Source of the DNA: Takakia lepidozioides
Lineage: Eukaryota; Streptophyta; Takakiopsida; Takakiales; Takakiaceae
Length of the DNA: 64,000 nt
Direction of reading: 5' to 3'
Assembly (NCBI GenBank): GCA_030704615.1
Contig: CM060732.1
Span: forward strand, 17,670,001-17,734,000
The notes under the pieces were generated by a model. The model searched no databases, was not told the origin of the DNA, and was given only the letters and a program-made list of their open reading frames with translations. The translations under genes were made by a program, and so were the position numbers. This document shows positions 57,201 to 64,000 of this stretch, piece by piece (the stretch's first letter is position 1; each line of letters opens with the position of its first letter).

Positions 57201-59174
57201 TTGTGACACCCGCCAAAACGAAGAAGCAGAAACAGCCTGTTCAGGAAGAGGGTGAGGAAGAGGACTCCGATGGAGACTTTGCAACCAGCCCACCCCCCCA
57301 AACGCAGGCTGCCTCCCCTGTGCCCACCGTTGTCACGAGAGGCACGAGAACTGGCTCGGCAAAGAAGGCACTCTTCAACCCCCCAGGGGGGCACCCTTTC
57401 GAGCCGGTGGAAATGAAGAGGCCGAAAGTGGCTCCCGAAACAGTAGTCCAGTGTGTAAATGAGAGTTTCTTGGCGGCTTTGGATGGACGGGCAGCCAAGT
57501 TGGCATACATGAAGACCATGGAGGGTCTGAAGGGCAGAGCACTGAAGAAGGCGACTGCCGAAGAGCCTTCCGACACCCCAGGATTTCAGAATATGGTCTC
57601 GTTCTTTGAGAGGGTGTGTGCAGACAAGGATTGTAGGAGGGGCGGAAATGCCACCGAGTGGTCTTGCGATATGATCATCTTGGATATTCCGGACGGAGAG
57701 CCTGTGGAAGGACTGCAAGCTTTGCCATCTTGGAACAGGTACTCGGAGGACTTTTGGAAGAAAGGATTCGGGCTTGCCCGCATGGTGTTGGACGACAGAG
57801 GCTGTGTGGTTGTCCTGGCGAGCAGAGGAAAAAACACTCAGACAGGAATTGCGAAGTGGACCCGCAAGAGCGCCGTCCCGATTCTGAAAAAGAAGTGGAC
57901 GTGCATCAACACACTGGGCCTTCGGTCGGAAGGGAAGAAGGTGATTACGACACTGGCACTCGTCCATTCATTTGCTTGGGTGTTTTCAAATGCGGTGCCG
58001 CATTCGGTTTCTAATCGTTTTCCCCCTGTGTATGCAGACGAAGCAGTTCGATGCATACTGCTTTGTGAAGGAGAACTCCACCTTTGCTTTCCGGAAGGAG
58101 GGAGGAAAGGTTGACCCGAACTGCGACCCACTCGATTACGACGTTCTGTTCAACAACGTTCCCAAGGAACTTCTCCCTCATAGCCTCACTTCAACGGAAC
58201 CCCTGCGGTACTCACGGACTCGGAGCCCTGCCTTCATTCAGACAATTATGGAGACATGCACAGACGTGGAGGGCACAGTGCTCGACCTCATCTGTGGGAC
58301 AGGTATGCAGAATCTTGATCTATGCTGTTCTGCAAATTCTCGTTAGGATGTAGTTCGCAACATCTGAAGCGCCATGTGGTAATGTGTGGATGGCATTGTA
58401 ACAGGTGCCTCAATGTGGGCTGGGCGGTTTTCCGACCGGCACCTCTTTGCCTACGAGGAGGATTCATCCGTGTGGGGATCCCATCTGGAAGGGCTGCAAC
58501 GGAATGTTAAGGCTCCCGACAGAGCGGAAGTCTCCTCGGATTCGTCGGAGTCCGAGGAAGACACAGTGGACATTGATGCGGAGGAGAACCCGGAATACGA
58601 GTGAGTGCAAACATTGTAAGTTTGCAAAGCCTTCTGGGTCATTTATGTCAAACGAATTTCCCGACTGTGGTTCTCATTAGTCTCGTTGATGATTGTCATG
58701 TGCAGGATTGCAGGGTCCGGGTCGAAACATGTAGGGCCTACACTTCCTGCCAGGAAGAATGTCCCGTTCTTTGCGAGGGCCGACTTCATGACGAGCCCGG
58801 TGAGGGACTACTCCCTTCCTAGTTATGCAGCTAAACTCGCAAATACAGCGATTAGAAGAAGTGAGAATCCCAGTAAAGTAGAGCAGATTTTGGAGAGGGC
58901 TAGGGAGGACAGAAGGATAAGGAAAGAGTTGGCAGCAGCTCAGACAGGTAGACGGGTACGAAAGTACATATGTGATTCAGCGGATGAGAGCGACGCAGAC
59001 AGGGAGGAAGACGACCCAACGGAGGTGAGATGGACAGTTCCGCAAGGGGAAGATGGGATTTTCGAAAGCCTGGCCAACGAGCAGTCCGCTGGAGATGAGA
59101 AAGGCACTGAGGGGGTGGAGGCGGAGCAGGACAGTCTAGAACAGGATGAGGATTCGGATGATTTTCAAGATTAA
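54233..59174 (+). CDS. ParB/Srx-like domain fused to a permuted SAM methyltransferase-like domain
   Basis: About eleven exons. From 55487 on borders are consistent: 55600-55789, 55889-56173, 56227-56373, 56457-56674, 56821-57961, 58038-58302, 58405-58600 and 58706-59174, all in frame. The acidic low-complexity start is followed near 55080-55450 by IPLCRMVSLPIVRQALPGDV and MFFVWDGNHRLLAWW, resembling the ParB/sulfiredoxin G-x-HR core. A Lys/Gln-rich linker follows (57.0-57.4 kb). CDMIILDIPDGEP (57.67 kb) sits where an amino-methyltransferase DPPY-type motif would be, and VLDLICGTGASMWAGRF with HLFAYEED lies after it, so the SAM-binding motif follows the catalytic motif, as in beta-class DNA methyltransferases. 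The tail is acidic. The catalytic tetrad is imperfect (DIPD), so activity is uncertain. The frame changes near 54.6 kb without a clear intron. Domain calls are by eye. Confidence 0.6.
55518..55539. repeat. Palindrome in an intron
   Basis: CGAAATGCGG and CCGCATTTCG around TG, inside the intron 55488-55599 of the methyltransferase-like gene. Confidence 0.9.
56725..56745. repeat. Palindrome in an intron
   Basis: GGAAATGCGGCACCGCATTC lies in the intron 56675-56820. The second arm is slightly worn and followed by GCATTTT. Confidence 0.9.
57988..58007. repeat. Palindrome in an intron
   Basis: AAATGCGGTGCCGCATTCGG lies in the 76-bp intron 57962-58037 and fills about a quarter of it. Confidence 0.9.
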
Positions 59175-59307
59175 TAGAATTTTAATGAAGTCTCTGTAAA
59201 TGTAAATTCTCTTCCAGAGTATATAAAGGAAATTCTGCCAGACATTCGTGACCCCTCTCCAGTGTGCATTCCAGCCACACAATCGCCCAAACCACGACGC
59301 TCCCAAA

Positions 59308-60015
59308 ATCAGAAATGGGGCACCGCATTTCCAAAATTTTGGCAACTCTAAGAACCTCTTTTGGAAATGCGGCACCGCATTTCCAAAACAGGGGAGGGAC
59401 TAAATTTTCCATTTCAATGTTGGCATAGTAAAAAGTAATCGGCCGATTGGAAATGCGGTGCCGCATTTCCAAAATTTCCTTTGTCCACACGCCAGTTTTG
59501 GCCTCTCCCGCTCATTGCATGGATGCCACCACGCTTACAGAGGTCGAACAAGGAGGTCGAACAAGGAGGTCGAGATGGCGGAATTGAAAATGCGGTGCCG
59601 CATTTCAGTATTGGGGATGGTCGTTGTTCGAACTGCAGGCCCATCAGCAAAAATTGGCACCGCATTCCATTGTAAAAAAAAAGTCGATGACGGACATGGA
59701 AATGCGGCGCCGCATTTCCAGAACGGACATCGCAATTTGTCCATTTGCAGACCCTCTCTCGGAAATGCGGTAACGCATTCCATCGCGCTGGTCGGAAATG
59801 TCACACTTTTCGAAGTGTTGTACGGAAATGCGGCACCGCATTCCCTTGTCCAAAAAGAAGTTTCCATTGCCAAGCTGGAAATGCGTCGCCGCATTTGCAA
59901 TGCCAACCTCGTTGTCTGTCCAATTTATAGACCCGTGTTGGTATTTCGTGTACGTGGACGGAATGATGCCCGCATTTCCTTGTCCCACATGGAAATGCGG
60001 TGCCGCATTTCAATG
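59308..60015. repeat. Second, irregular cluster of the same palindrome
   Basis: About eleven units (for example near 59311, 59362, 59449, 59588, 59697, 59759, 59822, 59877, 59992) with centres CA, TG, CG or AA and spacing of 45-130 bp. It begins 130 bases after the stop of the methyltransferase-like gene. Spacers are not the ones of the array at 52-53.6 kb. Confidence 0.92.
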
Positions 60016-60270
60016 TCCGACATGGCGCGTTACTCTGGTATATTCTTGACACATGACTCACATACCGGTTACTCTGCTATATTCATCCGGACAGACACAT
60101 TGTAGAAATGAGACATCAAATTGTAAACAGTGGGCCAATTCCGAGAGTTATTCAACAGAATGAAACACAATCATACAGAAGTGAGGTACGATGGGTTTAT
60201 TGATCGGACACGATGTCTCACATTTACCAACTGCAGACAAAACTAAGCCCTTCCTCCTTCTACATGGGCT

Positions 60271-60849
60271 TCACCAAGTCGACGGAACTTCGATACCCCT
60301 CAAAACAAGCTCATCACTGCTGCGGCACCTCGAGGTAAACTGCAATTCGGTCGTTCTGCTGCCCTTGCTGGAGCCGACGACAATGTCATGTCCATCAATG
60401 ATACCACCATCATACATTGACAAGGTCACTGTGGGCCTCATGTGCCCGTGCGATTCGTCTTCGCAACTCAGCCGAATGTCTCCATACACTGGAAGAGCGG
60501 AGTGATCTGCACGTATATAGTTTTCCCCGGTGCCGTCCTCCCTGGTCCACTGGCAGCAGTTCCAGCGCCAAAGTGAGGCCGTGCGTGATCTGTCCGGCAT
60601 CCCTTTCCAGCTTGGTATATCGAGGTCAACAATTTTCAGGACCCACGGACCGCATTGACCCTCGCCCTCACCTCGCTCAAAGCGGTAATAGCCCTCCAGA
60701 TACTCCATTGCGCGCAAAGACTCTTGCTTGATTCCAGCAGCGTCTGTGAAAACAGAGAGCCAGACAATGATGTCTCCTGATTCTGGTTTGAACATAGCAT
60801 AATCGTGGCCATGATAAGGGCAGTCGGCTGGATTTCGGCGGCACGACAT
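60271..60849 (-). CDS. X family protein, member 1, function unknown
   Basis: An intact 192-residue frame. It starts MSCRRNPADCPYHGHDYAMF, matching MSCFRNRDDCPFGGIDYAMY of the divergent gene at 61405, which fixes both starts. Further shared blocks are SGDIIVWLSVFTD, YYRFERGEGE, WRWNCCQW, YGDIRLS, MYDGGIIDGHDIVVG and DELVLRGIEVP. It has no signal peptide or membrane segment, and cysteines cluster in the first 12 residues and at NCC. I do not recognise the fold; alternating hydrophobic strands suggest a beta-rich domain. It is one of three copies that flank the methyltransferase-like gene and palindrome clusters, so it probably belongs to the same mobile module. Confidence 0.65.
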   Translation of the reverse strand: MSCRRNPADCPYHGHDYAMFKPESGDIIVWLSVFTDAAGIKQESLRAMEYLEGYYRFERGEGEGQCGPWVLKIVDLDIPSWKGMPDRSRTASLWRWNCCQWTREDGTGENYIRADHSALPVYGDIRLSCEDESHGHMRPTVTLSMYDGGIIDGHDIVVGSSKGSRTTELQFTSRCRSSDELVLRGIEVPSTW

Positions 60850-61127
60850 CCTTCAAATAGAGTAGCGGAGTACGCTCAATGACAGCAGCTCCCGGATGGA
60901 GGAGGAGCAGCGCGGTGGCTGGAAAAAGTTCAAGCTAACGCTGCAATTCCTCAGAAACACTCCAGGGCACATTTAAATTTCCCCCCTACAGGATCCTGGA
61001 CCGATGAAGATTGGCTGCTTCATGAATGTAGCCGTTTCAGTTTCCTACCCTGCCATGCAAACTATGGGCACTCACTGCCAGGTGGGCCGATAGCCATTGG
61101 ACACGACGAAGTCCATCCCCTCTTCGA

Positions 61128-61152
61128 TGTAAATGCGGCGCCGAATTTCCAT
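61128..61152. repeat. Single palindrome between the two X family genes
   Basis: TAAATGCGGCGCCGAATTTCC, one arm slightly worn, lies in the 555-bp divergent intergenic region, about 275 bp before the 61405 start. Confidence 0.8.
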
Positions 61153-61404
61153 CCGGGGGGATGGACTTCGGTGGCAGATCTCAAACTATAACTTGTTGAT
61201 GAGAAAGATGTATGGGTTCATCCACCGCGGTGTGATGAACACGTTCCACCTCCGTCGGTGGGTACGTGGGACCCAGATGCTCCATTACTGGAGGCCGGAC
61301 TGCTCTTCCGCTTCGCATCATTTCCAAAATCTAAGGGCTTCGTAGCTGTCCGCAAGGTCATTGTCATCTGCATCCAAGTCGTCCTCAGGTCCTCCTTTGC
61401 AAGG

Positions 61405-61968
61405 ATGTCGTGCTTCCGGAACCGGGACGACTGCCCATTTGGAGGCATCGATTATGCAATGTATTCGGCCACATCGGGAGACATTGTTATCTGGTACACA
61501 GATTACACAGAAGATACTGGTTCGATTGTGGAAACATTGGTGGCTTTTGAGTATATCGTAGGCCACTACGCCTTCGAGCGGGGTGACGATCTTGGTCTGA
61601 GGAGTCCGTGGCTCCTGCGCATCCTCGATTCCGATTTTCCCAGCTACGACGGTCACCCATGCAGAAGAAGGCGCACTGCTATGCTGTTGCGGTGGAACTG
61701 CTGCCACTGGACGTGGGTGGACTCCATCGGAGAGACCTATTCTCCTGAAGGAGTGCGCTCCTCTTCTCCATTGTATGGGGACATTGGCATTGGTGTGGAC
61801 GACGAAAACGTGAAGATTTCCATATTCGATGGTGGTATGATTGAAGGGCAAGACATTGTGGTGAACATCACTAGGGGCGGTACAACGGCTGCAATCGACT
61901 TTACATGGAGGAGCCCCATGACTCATGAGCTAGTTCTGAGAGCAGTCGAAGTCCCATTGACAACGTGA
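61405..61968 (+). CDS. X family protein, member 2, function unknown
   Basis: An intact frame of 187 residues from the ATG at 61405; the open frame extends upstream to 61258, but only from 61405 does it match member 1. Shared blocks are DYAMYSATSGDIVIWYTDY, HYAFERGDD, PWLLRILDSDFPSYDG, LLRWNCCHWTWVDSIGE, YGDIGIG, FDGGMIEGQDIVVNITRGG and HELVLRAVEVPL. It is divergently arranged with member 1, so a shared promoter region (60850-61404) is possible. No recognised domain. Confidence 0.65.
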   Translation: MSCFRNRDDCPFGGIDYAMYSATSGDIVIWYTDYTEDTGSIVETLVAFEYIVGHYAFERGDDLGLRSPWLLRILDSDFPSYDGHPCRRRRTAMLLRWNCCHWTWVDSIGETYSPEGVRSSSPLYGDIGIGVDDENVKISIFDGGMIEGQDIVVNITRGGTTAAIDFTWRSPMTHELVLRAVEVPLTT

Positions 61969-62411
61969 CTTGTATTCAGTAGGCACAGGGCTCAAGATTT
62001 GATGGCACAATCAGCACAGTAGACGTGCTTCAAATGCAATTCATGTGGATCAATAAAAACCTCATTGTGCCCTCTTTTTATTCTATTCTGTGTCCATCGT
62101 TCCGACAATGCGTCATTGCTCATTTTGTTTGGGATTGGGAGTGTGGGTGGATTTTGCAAGTGGCTGGTAGGCTGAAATGGGCCCCCATTGTACAGAGCAG
62201 TACCACCCTACCATTCACGAAACATTGCCTTTCAATATATAATTCTAAATAACATTGCCGAACCTCCTTCATCGGGAGGTCCTTCTCCCCCTATGACCGT
62301 GGCACCCTAAACCCTATTCCCGCGGACACTCATTTCCGGAAAATAGTGCTGCTCATGTTTTTTTCCACACTTACGACTCTGCTCATGGCTCATGGCTCAT
62401 GAAATAGCAGC
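61969..62411. other. Non-coding, no gene seen
   Basis: It lies between an X family gene and the LTR fragment. A tract CCTAAACCCTATTCCCGCGG near 62310 resembles other repeat ends in the window, but no element is defined. Confidence 0.3.
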
Positions 62412-62532
62412 CCCGCCTTGGGCACTCGAGGGTGCTTCAGCCCCCGTATCTATTGTTGCCATTGCCCCCACCACAGGGGCAGCCCCTGTTGTGTCCCGAC
62501 CCCCCCTGCCCTCAAGGCGAAGGGCCGCGACA
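62412..62532 (-). repeat. LTR fragment of the local gypsy family
   Basis: On the minus strand it begins TGTCGCGGCCCTTCGCCTTG and follows the LTR start (GGGGGTCGGGACACAAC, CCCCTGTGGTGGGGGCA) for about 120 bp, then ends near GGCACTCGAGG. It abuts the transposase-like exon at 62533. Confidence 0.88.
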
Positions 62533-64000
62533 CAATGTCCTCCGTTGTGGCAGTGAGGATGTCCACCAGATGCGCCGCAGAGGAGGCACGCCAGGAAGAA
62601 TGTACTGATTCGGCCATGTTTGTTGTTGGCATGTTGGTGTCGGAGTCCAGACACATTTCCTGCACATGCACATACTGAGATTACAAGCAAGTTACAAAAT
62701 AATGACTAGCATAATATTCAACAGGACGCGAATTCGTCCAACTCACCTCCCTCATATAGTCGCCGAACTGGAGGAAACAATAATGCCACCATGCTAGCCA
62801 ACTGACCATTGCTCCCTTGTCTGATTTCTTTACAGCACCTGACGTTGTCCACCAAGCCTGTATACATGCAAATTGTGTCTCTGCATCATCCAAGGTGGGA
62901 GCACGCTTCCATGCAAGACACATGGAACGGTGCTCCTCTCTGAAATCTGGCGCCACGAGCCTGGTTGTGTACTGCGACAAGCTCTGCAGAAAATGGAACC
63001 CACAAGATCTCTCCTTGCCTTCCATCGGAACACTGGGGTCTTCCCCGTACACCCTTCGGATGGCAGCCCAATTTGCTTGTGCGTTGTCCGCCATGAAATC
63101 ACGGAAATTGGGCGGGGGCAATCCCGCCCTGGCCATCTGTTCGTTTATTCCCTGCCAAAGAAGCATCTCCGATTGTGTGTCCTCTCCTTTCATCTCACAA
63201 ATAGCAATTGTCATTAGCATCCTGCAGTTGATATCGTAGACATGTGCACCCATTGTCACCCACTAATGATTTGTAATTCGCTTGATATGGTCGAACATGA
63301 CCCAACTGTTTGACAAATCCCCACTCGTCATCCGGTGGACCAGTTCCACGCCGCTGCCAGGCCCACATGTAGACATTTTGAATACGAAACAACGATCTGC
63401 CTCAGTCCCTTGTCCTGGAAACCTACTTCCATGAATGTAGTCATATCCACATCGTCGCTTCACCTCTAGAATGGAGTGCATATCCGAGCCTCGCCCAATT
63501 CTCTGTTTGCAGGAGACAATGAGGTTTCGGACATTCGGTGAACAGACGTGGGACACTGACTCCAGCAATGCCTCCATTTCCTTCTCATCGAGAGGAACTC
63601 TGTTGGAGCCATCTTCCGACATAATTCTGGCCAATGCCATCTTATGGGCGGCCTGCAGCTGTATCTGTTTGGGTTTGGCACCAGGTCTCAACTTAACCTC
63701 CTCCTGAATGAGCTGCTCTGCCTCGTGGGCAGCCTCCCGTGAGTTCCCCCTCGCCAATTTGTGACAATGCACACCAATGTGTATGCAAGCTCGTGTGAGG
63801 TCAGGGAAACGGTGCAACACATAGAACTGCTTACATTACAAACAGACATGCAATGTGGTGGTTCTTTGCAATGCGCACACTTAAATGTAGAGTTTGGAAC
63901 CTTTTTCTGAGCTCGAAATGGTTGATGAGCTGTGCCTGTCCAATCCGTCTCGTTCATGTGACCTCTGGATTTAAAGTGGAAGCAAGTTGGGGAGAAACAC
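62533..64000 (-). pseudogene. MULE-like transposase, cut by the LTR fragment and by the window edge
   Basis: On the minus strand from 64000: zinc-binding stretch CFSPTCFHFKSRG, NETDWTGTAHQP and FKCAHCKEPPHC, a frame change near 63825, HRFPDLTRACIHIGVHCHKL, a helical region, then the RNase H-like core HVYDINCRMLMTIAICEM, FMADNAQANWAAIRRVYGED and SCGFHFLQSLSQY. This order (strand with EDTQ, D before the N-rich helix, C-x2-H) is that of MULE-type DDE transposases. The exon ends at a donor GAG|GTGAGT (62746). A last exon 62659-62533 reads MCLDSDTNMPTTNMAESVHS, a TNxAES block, and is cut at DIV by the LTR fragment. A stop lies near 63262 between the blocks KRITNH and MGAHVYD. Confidence 0.72.

Overview
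The window looks like nuclear DNA of a land plant, most likely a seed-free one (fern, lycophyte or bryophyte; this is an inference). The grounds are PLS-class pentatricopeptide (PPR) genes with a DYW C-terminus, a NARROW LEAF1-type protease gene, a plastid-type sigma-factor exon, CACTA and Ty3/gypsy chromovirus elements, GT-AG introns and CCCTAAA-type repeats. Most of the window is transposable elements and broken gene copies. The one clearly intact ordinary cellular gene is the NAL1-like gene at 13.6-17.9 kb (minus strand, five exons, about 617 aa).

Layout. 0-9.4 kb: a decayed transposon-type gene (4-1945), a fragment of the RNA polymerase I second-largest subunit (2448-3272), a minus-strand multi-exon coiled-coil/zinc-finger gene (5007-8042) with an in-frame 150-bp duplication, then PPR and SWIM-finger fragments. 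9.4-13.5 kb: non-coding, with a minisatellite at 10.9-11.75 kb. 13.5-18.8 kb: the NAL1-like gene and its upstream region. 19-21.2 kb: a polyubiquitin pseudogene split by a 1.6-kb element that carries hairpin-forming repeats and is flanked by a 12-bp direct repeat. 21.67-28.78 kb: a full-length but dead Ty3/gypsy element. 29.4-41 kb: a PPR-DYW pseudogene cluster on the minus strand, broken by a truncated second gypsy copy (36.3-38.43 kb), with a sigma-factor exon fragment and a GW-repeat exon embedded. 41.04-41.73 kb: a decayed copy of the methyltransferase-like gene found at 54-59 kb. 41.80-49.44 kb: a CACTA element with long GC-rich subterminal repeats and a TNP2-type transposase gene.

50.5-64 kb is the most unusual part. 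It holds a multi-exon gene (54.2-59.2 kb) predicted to join a ParB/sulfiredoxin-like domain to a permuted, beta-class-like SAM-dependent methyltransferase. Around and inside it lies one palindrome (arms GGAAATGCGG and CCGCATTTCC with a two-base YR centre). It forms a regular array of about 30 units at about 53-bp spacing (51.96-53.65 kb), a looser cluster (59.3-60.0 kb), and single copies in three introns. The flanks carry three copies of an unrecognised protein family of about 190 aa (51.3-51.8, 60.3-60.8 and 61.4-62.0 kb) and two pieces of a MULE-like transposase with a zinc-binding N-terminus (50.6-51.1 and 62.5-64.0 kb). I read this as a large, poorly described transposon-like module in which a DNA-modification-type enzyme and a palindromic repeat travel together. 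The shared presence of these parts is seen in the sequence; their functional link is inference.
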